A stretch of DNA of 64,000 nucleotides. Source: Sinonovacula constricta. Its lineage: Eukaryota > Mollusca > Bivalvia > Cardiida > Solecurtidae. The notes under the pieces were generated by a model. It was not told the DNA's origin. It made no database searches and was given only the letters and a program-made list of their open reading frames with translations. Where the stretch lies: NCBI GenBank assembly GCA_007844125.1, contig CM017572.1:44560632-44624631 (forward strand), given 5' to 3'. Positions 33,687 to 46,200 of this stretch are shown here, in pieces (positions within the stretch are counted from its first letter, which is position 1; each line of letters starts with the position of its first letter). A program made the position numbers and the translations under genes.

Positions 33687-34477
33687 GATTATTGTTTCTT
33701 GAGCTCTGACGACCGAACGTTCGATATCAAAGTATATGACATCACAGAAATCGACGCAATATCATCGTTGACGATCACTGAGATTGGTGGGAAGGAGGAC
33801 GAAGCGTCACAATAAACACAAACCTATAGTTGTACTGCAAAAATGCTTCGAGGCACTTCAAGTCAGTGTTAATGATCCAGTAGAATTAGAGCAAAGTGTG
33901 GCCTTCCACTTTCTGTTGATTCAGCCTGTTCGAAGAATAATAGATGAGAAATGGTCCAAGTATATCCCAGGTTTTTACGCCGTTTGGGAGTTATTCTTTC
34001 TTTTTAAAGGTATACTCATTTGTTATTGCATCGAAAGGGCCCAGCAAGATCTCAACTCATTATCAGGATTTGACATTAACGTGACGCCAAAATTCAAAAG
34101 CAAAATGGCCTCTCAGCCGTTTGTGCCCCCTATTAACCATAATAGCAATAGTGGTTGCATTTATACTTATTTGTCTAGAAATAATTCATTTTCTAAAGTT
34201 GTCACATTGGTTATATTCACGACGCTGCTCATGCTGATTGCGATGATTTCTAGAACTTGCTCAGAACACTTTGAAAACGTTGGGGACGACAAGTACTTGA
34301 TCGCCATTGGCATTTACAGAGAGACTTTCAATGATTCTCTTTATCGAAAGCATCATCCCAACTAATTGTATATTCAACGTGGGAGAGTATAAAAGGGTTA
34401 AATGGTATGTAAACAACATGAAAATAAGAGCTAAGCTACCACGGTATTTGCTTGCAGTCAGATCAAATCAGGATTAA
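33687..34477 (+). pseudogene. TRPV-like pseudogene exon 5, pore deleted
   Basis: Opens with DYCFLSSDDRTFDIK aligned residue for residue to IYCNKDTEEGLFDIK, but the preceding bases are TTTTCCG where the intact gene has TTTTCAG. The pre-S1, S1 and FKSKMASQPF parts are in frame from 33,784. S2 (IIAIVVAFILICLEIIHF) is in another frame. The text then jumps straight to S6 (VIFTTLLM, then LIAMIS with three residues missing). The end (FTERLSMILFIESIIPTN, later PRYLLAVRSNQD) is in a third frame. Confidence 0.85.
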
Positions 34478-35796
34478 GTTACACAACTGCTTCAGTATAT
34501 ACACATGTTATGTGGGTTTACATCGTAAGAGGGTAGATCTAAAAAGTATGAGGGTCGAGAATTAATTGACCCTTCAGTATTAAAAGAAAAAAAGCGAAGA
34601 ACATTTTTTAAAATAAAAAAACCCCGACAAGAACTAAGTAAGCTGTTTAGTTGTTATCTCTTTTCAATTAATACAATGAATATTTCCTTTTGCATAAATA
34701 TATTCTACAACTACAAATATACAAATACAATCGTACATGAATATTGTGACGTCTCACCACAGCATAAGACATCTATATTAACGCCCGAAAACTACTATAA
34801 ACATGAGTCATAGACAATGATTCAATATTTAACAATGTCAAGTTTTCACATTGTATGTGGTATACAAAGACAAAAGAATGTTTTACTGAACATCTATTGC
34901 GCTTCTTTCATTTTTGCTGCTATAGAGTTAACAAATGTCATTTTAAACAAATGTCATTGTGGAAACCGTAGTATATCATTATTGTTCAGACTAACCAAAA
35001 TACAATCTAATCTATTCTGTATTCACATTTTAGATGCCATTTTCTAAAGATCGTGAACAGTTGAAATAGAATAGATAAAACACTGAATAACAATTTTATA
35101 ACAATTTGTAAATTTGTAAAAAAAATGGAAAACAACAAAATGTAACAATTTTTAGTGACACCGTTGCTTTAATATTCATGAATGTAAACTTGTTATCGTT
35201 TATATATGGAACATAACAACCTCCGGCATATCCACGCATCCATTTTAATTCTCGGTGTCAGTTTCTAAGTAGGTCAAAGGTGAAATGAAACACCTATGCC
35301 TAAAGAAAAGAATTTACATCCAGAAAATTACACACGTGGCTATTGCGTCTGCGTTGTGAAGTCTTTTAAAGAGCAAATTTACAGAGTCACAATAATACTG
35401 ATTTTCTTTTTTCTTGACGTGCAATATCTTCTCACTGGTCCGTTTAATCTGTTTAAATTGTGTTCACTTCGTCGTCAAGAATCTTCTCGTGACCTTCAAG
35501 TGCAGAGGTTTGCAAGGTTACATTTTATTAAATCTTAGTGACGACACGGGCACCTGAAAAACCAAACAATATCATTGATTGAAAATCCCTTAATATAAAA
35601 GTCATTGGCCTATGTACGTTCATTTCGGGAGGTACTCGAGCTGACATATGGCTGTTGCAGGTTCTTCCCAAACATTTTTTTTTTTTTTTGTGGGGGAGGA
35701 GGTGGGGGGTGCATTTAATTCACAAATACTAGCTAATTTTACTATGATACATCGAAAGAGCGGCGTCTTTAACATTAATAGCCATTATGTTGCTAG
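34478..35796. other. Intergenic stretch
   Basis: AT-rich, with a poly-T tract followed by G-rich sequence at 35,676-35,710. No exon recognised; open frames at 34,817-35,047 and 35,296-35,538 have no supporting signals. Confidence 0.5.
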
Positions 35797-35863
35797 TGAA
35801 CAAACTTCCGAATCTTAACATGGTCTTTAATGAAACTCTACGTATGCACCCACCAGCTACCAG
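35797..35863 (+). pseudogene. Cytochrome P450 K-helix exon (orphan)
   Basis: A 67-nt segment between TTGCTAG and CAG|GTACGAG reads NKLPNLNMVFNETLRMHPPA then TR. This is the K-helix ExxR region of microsomal cytochrome P450, most like clan 3 (CYP3-type NETLRMYPP). Glu and Arg of ExxR are both present. Only this exon is clear: I found no heme-binding FxxGxRxCxG segment and no I-helix within 2 kb on this strand, and a 107-bp CT microsatellite starts 65 bp downstream. Either it is an exon of a gene with distant partners or, more likely, a relic. The exon boundaries are inferred from splice motifs. Confidence 0.6.
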
Positions 35864-35925
35864 GTACGAGCATAAAATACAACATAACAAGGAAATATTA
35901 ATGATGCACCAAACAGAAGTTTTTT

Positions 35926-35927
<2 letters not shown>

Positions 35928-35976
<49 letters not shown>

Positions 35977-35991
35977 TCCCTCTCCCTCTCT

Positions 35992-36034
<43 letters not shown>
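35928..36034. repeat. (CT)n microsatellite, compound
   Basis: About 107 bp of CT units with a central CCCTCT and poly-C interruption. Arg/Glu and Ser/Leu-rich open frames on both strands here are artefacts of the repeat. Confidence 0.97.
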
Positions 36035-36038
<4 letters not shown>

Positions 36039-36103
36039 ATGTATATATACACATATAGAATTTACTGCGATAAAGTTTAATGAATGATGTTGATTCCTTA
36101 CCA

Positions 36104-36136
36104 CCACCACCCCACCCACCCACACACACACACACA
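36104..36136. repeat. ACC/CA simple repeat
   Basis: CCACCACC, CCCACC units then (CA)n. Simple sequence shortly after the CT tract. Confidence 0.8.
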
Positions 36137-36254
36137 TCAGAATTTTCTGGATCCGCCCCTGCAGTATGATACTATTTACTTCCAGTTTCAATGACGCATG
36201 ACCATAATGTAAGGGAAATAATTCTGCTAAGCTTGCATTGTTTTTCTGTTGCAG

Positions 36255-36339
36255 CCAATCATCATGTGGAACTAAGGGAAATAAATCTGCCAAGCATATC
36301 GGGAACATGGACTGCTCGTGGTCTAGCTAAACTTTACAG
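36255..36339 (+). pseudogene. Possible next P450 exon
   Basis: TTTTTCTGTTGCAG precedes, CTTTACAG|GTGCTT follows. One frame reads NHHVELREINLPSISGTW then TARGLAKLY, which could correspond to the VEINGxxIPKGT stretch after the P450 K-helix. Its phase does not fit the donor at 35,863, and the fit to the family is weak. I report it because of good splice signals at both ends and its position. Confidence 0.28.
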
Positions 36340-36399
36340 GTGCTTGTTAATGACAGTGGTTGTATTGACAGTAAATGTATTTAAGAAGGTTATTTTGAA

Positions 36400-36530
36400 A
36401 TGATGATGATAAAGGCAACTATAACCAGGCTTCCATACTGATGATGATAAGTGCGCTTTTATGAGGATAAAGATACTGATTGTGATGATGGTGATGAAAA
36501 TAATAATGGTAGTGATAATGAACCTGCTGC
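36400..36530. repeat. Imperfect GAT-rich trinucleotide tract
   Basis: Scattered GATGATGAT and GATAATGAT runs. Low complexity, no coding frame supported. Confidence 0.5.
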
Positions 36531-36597
36531 TGCTAAAAGCTTGAATATGCATGTTTTTGTAATGTGTATACGTGTTGTTTTGTATATGGAGCTATCA

Positions 36598-36685
36598 GTT
36601 TTAGCTCACCTAAGGTGAATTTTTCTGATACCCCCTTGTCCTTCGTCTGGTGTCCGTCGTACAGTGTCAATAATTTTCAGGATGT
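36598..36685. repeat. Fragment of a mollusc-type GCTCACCT...GTCCGTCG repeat
   Basis: TTTTAGCTCACCTAAGGTGA followed by a CCTTGTCCTTCG and GGTGTCCGTCGTAC block and GTCAATAATTTTCA. I recall repeats of this layout (AGCTCACC...GGTGAGC, then TTGTCCGTCGTCCGTCG, then CAACAATTT) as abundant in bivalve genomes. The CTCACCTaaGGTGA core is palindromic. The identification is from memory, not from a search. Confidence 0.45.
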
Positions 36686-37206
36686 TTATCTGCAAGTGGC
36701 CCTTGTATCGAACCCAGCGCCCATAAAAATAAAAGAGTTGGTCAGAATTTCGTCGTCTGTTAGTCCTATCAAAACAAAAGCATCCATATGAATGCGAGCG
36801 CATCGGTAGTAAAGTTTCGCCTTAACAAATACAAAACTATTTATACAGATCCTAGGGCATTAAAAGTAAAAAAATAGTAAATGTTATATGTTATTTTTCC
36901 AGTAGTGATCAAAAGCAAAATTACAGATTAAAGTATTGATGTTTCAAGAATATGTCATATGTTAGGTCTGACAGAAAAAAGATATTAAAGGACAGTCTTT
37001 GTATATCTGTTTGTGTCCGTTATCATAAATCTAAGTGTGAGTTTGCTTCGTTCATACTCAATCATATAGAATAACGTAATAGCGAATTAATGTGCATAAG
37101 TATTCAAATACAAACTTCTAAAATAATTTTAAAAAATATTTTAAGTATATTCGTTTTGAAATATATACTATAAACATGTCTCTAAAGTCGAAAACAAGGA
37201 AATTAC
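36686..37206. other. AT-rich interval before the putative minus-strand exon
   Basis: Nothing recognised. If the exon at 37,207-37,315 is real, this is the start of its downstream intron. Confidence 0.4.
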
Positions 37207-37315
37207 CACGGTTCCTGAAGGACTCAATGGTTTCCTCATTGCCTTCTTCCTGATTCTCTGGGGCAGGATTCTCTTTGTTAGCGTTAATCATTTGCTGGAC
37301 AAGATCCTTCTTATT
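37207..37315 (-). CDS. Putative minus-strand exon, acidic protein
   Basis: On the minus strand TACTTATCAG precedes a 109-nt open segment ending CCGTG|GTAATT. It reads NKKDLVQQMINANKENPAPE then NQEEGNEETIESFRNR, 36 codons plus one base. A perfect branch-point-like CTAAC lies 17 bases from its last C to the acceptor G, which strengthens the acceptor call. The segment is richer in GC than its flanks and the peptide is acidic and Asn/Gln-rich, like a linker or disordered region. I do not recognise the protein. The 40-bp satellite begins about 25 bp upstream of this exon, so the satellite would lie within the preceding intron. No neighbouring exon was found to the left. Confidence 0.45.
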
Positions 37316-38852
37316 CTGATAAGTATAATCATGGTGTTAGAGACTATGTCACTGGCAGATCAGCTCAAATACAGGCTTAATGACTATGTCACTGGCAGAT
37401 CAGGTCAAATACAGGCTTAATGACTATGTCACTAGCACATCAGGTCAAATACAGGCTTAAAGCTATGTCACTGGCAGATCAGGTCAAATACAGACTTAAT
37501 GACTATGTCACTGGCAGATCAGGTCAAATACAGGCGTAATGACTATGTCACTAGCAGATCAGGTCAAATAAAGGCTTAATGACCATGACACTGGCAGATC
37601 AGGTCAAATACAGGCTTAATGATTATGACAATGGCAGATCAGGTCAATTACAGACTTAATGACTATGACACTGGCAGACCAGGTCAAATACAGGCTTAAA
37701 GACTATTACACTGGCAGATCAGGTCAAACACAGGCTTAATGACTATGACACTGGCAGATCAGGTCAAATACAGGCTTAATGACTATGACACTGGCAGACC
37801 AGGTCAAATACAGGCTTTATGACTATGACACCGGCAGATCATGTCAAATACAGGCTTAATGACTATGACACTGGCAGATCAGGACAAACACAGGCTTAAT
37901 GACTATGATACTGGCAGATCCGGTCAAATACAGGCTTAATGACTATGACACTGGCAGAAACGGCCAAATACAGGCTTAATGACTATGATACTGGCAGATC
38001 AGGACAAACACAGGCTTAATGACTATGACACTGGCAGATCAGGACAAACACAGGCTTAATGAGTATGACACTGGCAGATCCGGTCAAATACAGGCCTAAT
38101 GACTATGACACTGGCAGATCCGGCCAAGTACAGTCCTAATGACTATGACACTGGCAGAACCGGTTAAATACAGGCTTAATAACTATGATACTGGCAGATC
38201 AGGTCAAATACAGGCTTAATGACACTGGCAGATCCGGTCAAATACTGGCTTAATGACTATGACACTGGCAGATCCGGTCAAATACAGGCCTAATGACTAT
38301 GACACTGGCAGATCCGGTCAAATACAGGCTTAATGACTATGATACTGGCAGATCAGGTCAAATACAGGCTTAATGATTATGATACTGGCAGATCAGGTCA
38401 AATACAGGCTTAATGACTATAACACTGGCAGATCCGGTCAAATACAGGCTTAATGACTATGATACTGGCAGATCAGGTCAAATACAGGCTTAATGACTAT
38501 GATACTGGCAGATCAGGTCAAATACAGGCTTAATGACTATGATACTGGCAGATCAGGACAAATACAGGCTTAATGACTATAACACTGGCAGATCCGGTCA
38601 AATACAGGCTTAATGACTATGATACTGGCAGATCAGGTCAAATAAAGGCTTAATGACTATGATACTGGCAGATCAGGACAAATACAGGCTTAATGACTAT
38701 GACACTGGAAGATCAGGTAGAATACAGGCTTAATGATTATGACACTGGCAGATCAGGTCAAATAAAAGCTTAATGACTATGATACTTGCAGATCAGGACA
38801 AACAAAGGCTTAATGACTATGATACTGGCAGATCAGGTCAAATACAGGCTTA

Positions 38853-41800
38853 TTGACTATGACACTGGCAGATCAGGTCAAATACAGGCTTAATGACTAT
38901 GACACTGGCAGATCAAGTCAAATACAGGCTTAATGACTATGACACTGGCAGATCAGGTCAAATACAGGCTTAATGATTATGACACTGGCAGATCAGGTCA
39001 CGCAAAGGCTTAATGACTATGATACTGGCAGATCAGGACAAACAAAGGCTTAATGACTATGATACTAGCAGATCAGGTCAAATACAGACTTAATGACTAT
39101 GACACTGGCAGATCAGGTCAAATACAGGCTTAATGATTATGACACTGGCAGATCAGGTCAAATACAGGCTTAATGACTATGACACTGGCAGATCAGGACA
39201 AATACAGGCTTAATGATTATGACACTGGCAGATCAGGACAAAGAAAGTCTTAATGACTTTGTCACTGGCAGATCATGACAAATACAGGCTTAATGACTAT
39301 GATACTGGCAGATCAGGTCAAATACAGGCTTAATGACTACGACACTCGCAGATCTGGTCAAATACAGGCTTAATGATTATGACACTGGCAGATCAGGTCA
39401 AATAAAAGCTTAATGACTACGACACTGGCAGATCAGGACAAAGAAAGTCTTAATTACTTTGACACTGGCAGATCATGACAAATACAGGCTTAATGACTAT
39501 GATACTGGCAGATCATGTCAAATACAGGCTTAATGACTATGACACTGGCAGATCAGGTCAAATACAGGCTTAATGACTATGACACTGGCAGATCAGATCA
39601 AACACAGACTTAATGACTATGATACTGGCAGATCATGTCAAACACAGGCTTAATGACTATGACACTGGCAGATCCGGTCAAATACAGGCTTAATGACTAT
39701 GACACTGGCAGATCCGGTCAAATACAGGCTTAATGACTATGATACTGGCAGATCAGGACAAACACAGGCTTAATGACTATGACACTGGCAGATAATGTCA
39801 AATACAGGCTTAATGACTATGACACTGGCAGATCCGATCAAATACTGGCTTAATGACTATGATACTGGCAGATCCGGTCAAATACAGGCTTAATGGCTAT
39901 GATACTGGCAGATCCGGTCAAATACAGGCTTAATGACTATGAAACTGGCAGATCAGGTCAAATACAGGCTTAATGACTATGATACTGGCAGATCCGGTCA
40001 AACACAGGCTTAATAACTATGACACTGGCAGATCAGGTCAAACACAGGCTTAATGACTATGATACTGGCAGATCAGGAAAAACACAGGCTTAATGACTAT
40101 AGCACTGGCAGATCAGGTCAAATACAGGCTTAATGTCTATGATACTGGCAGATCAGGACAAATACAGGCTTAATGATTATAACACTGGCAGATCCGTTCA
40201 AATACAGGCTTAATGACTATGACACTGGCAGATCCGGACAAATACAGACTTAATGACTATGACACTGGCAGATCAGGTCAAATACAGACTTAATGACTAT
40301 TACACTGGCAGATCCGGTCAAATACAGACTTAATGACTATGACACTGGCAGATCAGGTCAAATACAGACTTAATGACTATAGCACTGGCAGATCAGGTCA
40401 AATAAGGTTTAATGACTATGATACTGGCAGATCAGGACAAATACAGGCTTAATGACTCTGATACTGGCAGAACAGGTCGAATAAGGCTTAATGACTATGA
40501 CACTGGCAGATCATGACAAATACAGGCTTAATGACTATGATACTGGCAGATCAGGTCAATTACAGACTTAATGACTATGACACTGGCAGATCATGTCAAA
40601 TACAGACTTAATGACTATGATAGTGGCAGATCAGGTCAAATGCAGGCTTAATGACTATGACACTGGCAGATCCGGTCAAATACATGCTTAATGACTATGA
40701 TAGAGGCAGATCAGGTCAAATGCAGGCTTAAGGACTATGACACTGGCAGATCCGGTCAAATACAGGCTTAATGACTATGATAGTGGCAGATCAGGTCAAA
40801 TACAGGCTTAATGACTATGATAGTTGCAGATCAGGTCAAATACAGGCTTAATGACTATGATAGTGGCAGATCCGGTCAAATACAGACTTAATGACTATGA
40901 TAGTGGCAGATCAGGTCAAATACAGGCTTAAGGACTATGACACTGGCAGATCATGTCAAACACAGGCTTAATGACTATGATACTGGCAGATCAGGTCAAA
41001 TACAGGCTTATTGACTATGACACTGGCAGATCAGGTCAAATACAGGCTTAATGACTATGACACTGGCAGATCAGGTCAAATACAGGCTTAATGACTATGA
41101 CACTGGCAGATCAGGTCAAATACAGGCTTAATGATTATGACACTGGCAGATCAGGTCAAGCAAAGCCTTAATGACTATGATACTGGCAGATCAGGACAAA
41201 CAAAGGCTTAATGACTATGATACTAGCAGATCAGGTCAAATACAGACTTAATGACTATGACACTGGCAGATCAGGTCAAATACAGGCTTAATGATTATGA
41301 CACTGGCAGATCAGGTCAAATACAGGCTTAATGACTATGACACTGGCAGATCAGGACAAATACAGGCTTAATGATTATGACACTGGCAGATCAGGACAAA
41401 GAAAGTCTTAATGACTTTGTCACTGGCAGATCATGACAAATACAGGCTTAATGACTATGATACTGGCAGATCAGGTCAAATACAGGCTTAATGACTACGA
41501 CACTCGCAGATCTGGTCAAATACAGGCTTAATGATTATGACACTGGCAGATCAGGTCAAATAAAAGCTTAATGACTACGACACTGGCAGATCAGGACAAA
41601 GAAAGTCTTAATAACTTTGACACTGGCAGATCATGACAAATACAGGCTTAATGACTATGATACTGGCAGATCATGTCAAATACAGGCTTAATGACTATGA
41701 CACTGGCAGATCAGGTCAAATACAGGCTTAATGACTATGACACTGGCAGATCAGATCAAACACAGACTTAATGACTATGATACTGGCAGATCATGTCAAA

Positions 41801-43136
41801 CACAGGCTTAATGACTATGACACTGGCAGATCCGGTCAAATACAGGCTTAATGACTATGACACTGGCAGATCCGGTCAAATACAGGCTTAATGACTATGA
41901 TACTGGCAGATCAGGACAAACACAGCCTTAATGACTATGACACTGGCAGATCATGTCAAATACAGGCTTAATGACTATGACACTGGCAGATCCGATCAAA
42001 TACTGGCTTAATGACTATGATACTGGCAGATCCGGTCAAATACAGGCTTAATGGCTATGATACTGGCAGATCCGGTCAAATACAGGCTTAATGACTATGA
42101 AACTGGCAGATCAGGTCAAATACAGGCTTAATGACTATGATACTGGCAGATCCGGTCAAACACAGGCTTAATAACTATGACACTGGCAGATCAGGTCAAA
42201 CACAGGCTTAATGACTATGATACTGGCAGATCAGGAAAAACACAGGCTTAATGACTATAGCACTGGCAGATCAGGTCAAATACAGGCTTAATGACTATGA
42301 TACTGGCAGATCAGGACAAATACAGGCTTAATGATTATAACACTGGCAGATCCGTTCAAATACAGGCTTAATGACTATGACACTGGCAGATCCGGACAAA
42401 TACAGACTTAATGACTATGACACTGGCAGATCAGGTCAAATACAGACTTAATGACTATTACACTGGCAGATCCGGTCAAATACAGACTTAATGACTATGA
42501 CACTGGCAGATCAGGTCAAATACAGACTTAATGACTATAGCACTGGCAGATCAGGTCAAATAAGGTTTAATTACTATGATACTGGCAGATCAGGACAAAT
42601 ACAGGCTTAATGACTCTGATACTGGCAGATCAGGTCGAATAAGGCTTAATGACTATGACACTGGCAGATCATGACAAATACAGGCTTAATGACTATGATA
42701 CTGGCAGATCAGGTCAATTACAGACTTAATGACTATGACACTGGCAGATCATGTCAAATACAGACTTAATGACTATGATAGTGGCAGATCAGGTCAAATG
42801 CAGGCTTAATGACTATGACACTGGCAGATCCGGTCAAATACATGCTTAATGACTATGATAGAGGCAGATCAGGTCAAATGCAGGCTTAAGGACTATGACA
42901 CTGGCAGATCCGGTCAAATACAGGCTTAATGACTATGATAGTGGCAGATCAGGTCAAATACAGGCTTAATGACTATGATAGTTGCAGATCAGGTCAAATA
43001 CAGGCTTAATGACTATGATAGTGGCAGATCCGGTCAAATACAGACTTAATGACTATGATAGTGGCAGATCAGGTCAAATACAGGCTTAAGGACTATGACA
43101 CTGGCAGATCATGTCAAACACAGGCTTAATGACTAT
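38853..43136. repeat. Higher-order unit of 54 monomers, two copies
   Basis: 38,853-41,010 is repeated from 41,011 to about 43,136 at an offset of 2,158 bp. Shared private variants include TTATTGACTAT (38,853 / 41,011), GACAAACAAAGGC, AAGAAAGTCTTAAT, CAAATAAGGTTTAAT and GACTCTGATAC (40,454 / 42,612). 2,158 equals 54 x 40 minus 2, explained by two 39-bp monomers in each copy. Few differences separate the copies. Confidence 0.9.
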
Positions 43137-43299
43137 GACACTGGCAGATCATGTCAAATACAGGCTTAATGACTATGACACTGGCAGATCCGATCAAATA
43201 CTGGCTTAATGACTATGATACTGGCAGATCCGGTCAAATACAGGCTTAATGGCTATGATACTGGCAGATCCGGTCAAATACAGGCTTAATGACTATGAT

Positions 43300-46200
43300 A
43301 CTGGCAGATCAGGTCAAATACAGGCTTAATGACTATGATACTGGCAGATCCGGTCAAACACAGGCTTAATGACTATGACACTGGCAGATCATGTCAAACA
43401 CAGGCTTAATGACTATGATACTGGCAGATCAGGACAAACACAGGCTTAATGACTATGACACTGGCAGATCAGGTCAAATACAGACTTAATGACTATAGCA
43501 CTGGCAGATCAGGTCAAATAAGGTTTAATGACTATGATACTGGCAGATCAGGACAAATACAGGCTTAATGATCCTGATACTGGCAGATCAGGTCGAATAA
43601 GGCTTAATGACTATGACACTGGCAGATCATGACAAATACAGGCTTAATGACTATGATACTGGCAGATCAGGTCAATTACAGACTTAATGACTATGACACT
43701 GGCAGATCATGTCAAATACAGACTTAATGACTATGATAGTGGCAGATCAGGTCAAATGCAGGCTTAATGACTATGACACTGGCAGATCCGGTCAAATACA
43801 TGCTTAATGACTATGATAGAGGCAGATCAGGTCAAATGCAGGCTTAAGGACTATGACACTGGCAGATCCGGTCAAATACAGGCTTAATGACTATGATAGT
43901 GGCAGATCAGGTCAAATACAGGCTTAATGACTATGATAGTTGCAGATCAGGTCAAATACAGGCTTAATGACTATGATAGTGGCAGATCCGGTCAAATACA
44001 GACTTAATGACTATGATAGTGGCAGATCAGGTCAAATACAGGCTTAAGGACTATGACACTGGCAGATCATGTCAAACACAGGCTTAATGACTATGACACT
44101 GGCAGATCAGGTCAAATACAGACTTAATGACTATGACACTGGCAGATCAGGTCAAATACAGACTTAATGACTATTACACTGGCAGATCCGGTCAAATACA
44201 GACTTAATGACTATGACACTGGCAGATCAGGTCAAATACAGACTTAATGACTATAGCACTGGCAGATCAGGTCAAATACAGGCTTAATGACTATGACACT
44301 GGCAGATCCGGTCAAATACAGACTTAATGACTATGGCACTGGCAGATCCGGTCAAATACAGACTTAATGATTATGACACTGGCAGATCATGTCAAATACA
44401 GACTTAATGACTATTACACTGGCAGATCCAGTCAAATACAGGCTTAATGACTATGATACTGGCAGATCAGGTCAAATACAGGCTTAATGACTATGATACT
44501 GGCAGATCCGGTCAAATACAGACTCAATGACTATGACACTGGCAGATCAGGTCAAATACAGACTTAATGACTATAGCACTGGCAGATCATGTCAAATACA
44601 GGCTTAATGACTATGACACTGGCAGATCAGGACAAATACATGCTTAATGACTATGATACTGGCAGATCCGGTCAAATACAGGCTTAATGACTATGACACT
44701 TGCAGATCAGGTCAAATACAGGCTTAATGAATATGATACTGGCAGATCAGGTCAAATACAGGCTTAATGACTATGATACTGGCAGATCAGGTCAAATACA
44801 GTCCTAATGGCTATAACACTGGCAGATCCGGTCAAATACAGACTTAATGACTATGACACTGGCAGATCAGGTCAAATACAGGCTCAATGACTATGACCCT
44901 GGCAGATCAGGTCAAATAAGGTTTAATGACTATGATACTGGCAGATCAGGACAAATACAGGCTTAATGACTCTGATACTGGCAGATCAGGTCGAATAAGG
45001 CTTAATGACTATGACACTGGCAGATCATGACAAATACAGGCTTAATGACTATGATAGTGGCAGATCAGGTCAAATACAGACTTAATGACTATGACACTGG
45101 CAGATCATGTCAAATACAGACTTAATGACTATGATAGTGGCAGATCAGGTCAAATGCAGGCTTAATGACTATGACACTGGCAGATCCGGTCAAACACAGG
45201 CTTAATGACTATGATAGAGGCAGATCAGGTCAAATACAGGCTTAATGACAATGATACTGGCAGATAATTTCAAATACAGACTTAATGACTATGGCACTGG
45301 CAGATCAGGTCAAATACAGGCTTAATGACTATGATACTGGCAGATCCGGTCAAATACTGGCTTAATGACTATGATACTGGCAGATCAGGTCAAATACAGG
45401 CTTAATGACTATGATAGTGGCAGATCCTGTCAAATACAGGCTTAATGACTATGATAGTGGCAGATCAGGTCAAATACAGGCTTAATGACTATGACACTGG
45501 CAGATCAGGTCAAATACAGGCTTAATGACTATGATAGTGGCAGATCAGGTCAAATACAGGCTTAAGGACTATGACACTGGCAGATCAGGTCAAATACAGG
45601 CTTAATGACTATGATAGTGGCAGATCAGGTCAAATGCAGGCTTAATGACTATGACACTGGCAGATCAGGTCAAATACAGACTTAATGACTATGAAACTGG
45701 CAGATCCGGTCAAATACAGGCTTAATGACTATGATACTGACAGATCATGTCAAATACAGATTTAATGACTATGATACTGGCAGATCAGGTCAAATACAGG
45801 CTTAATGACTATGACACTGGAAGATCAGCTCAAATACAGGCTTAATGACTATGATACTGGCAGATCAGGTCAAATACAGACTTAATGACTATGACACTGG
45901 CAGATCAGGTCAAATACAGCCTTAATGACTATGATACTGGCAGATCAGGTCAAATAAAGACTTAATGACTATGACACTGGCAAATCAGGTCAAATACAGG
46001 CTTAATGACAATGATACTGGCAGATCCGGTCAAATACAGACTTAATGACTATGATACTGGCAGATCAGGTCAAATACAGGCTTAATGACTATGATACTGG
46101 CAGAACCGGTCAAGTACAGACTTAATGACTATGATACTGGCAGATCCGGTCAAATACAGACTTAATGACAATGATACTGGCAGATAATTTCAAATACAGA

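Larger units (their letters stand above)
30603..34477 (+). pseudogene. TRPV-like channel pseudogene, tandem paralogue
   Basis: Same exon plan and order as the gene at 16,682-24,617. Homologous exons: 30,603-30,781, 32,218 to about 32,443, 32,707-32,776, 33,126-33,337, and about 33,687-34,477. It retains ankyrin segments (ESALHYAVKCS; GQTPFHMAVCKANAELVQLF; TMCLLLEHGA), the EIDAIS linker, S1 (WELFFLFKGILICYCIE), part of S2, part of S6 (FTTLLMLIAMIS) and the post-S6 MILFIESIIP. Lesions: exon 2 tail out of phase; one extra base in exon 4 near 33,131-33,139; exon 5 acceptor reads CCG instead of CAG; frame changes near 33,780, 34,130 and after S6; and a deletion of about 450 bp removing S3, S4, S5 and the pore filter. 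It ends at TAA 34,475-34,477. A conducting channel is not possible from this copy. Confidence 0.88.

Noticed and set aside
35729..36308. Arg/Glu-rich and Ser/Leu-rich open frames on both strands
   Set aside because: Produced by translation of the CT microsatellite.
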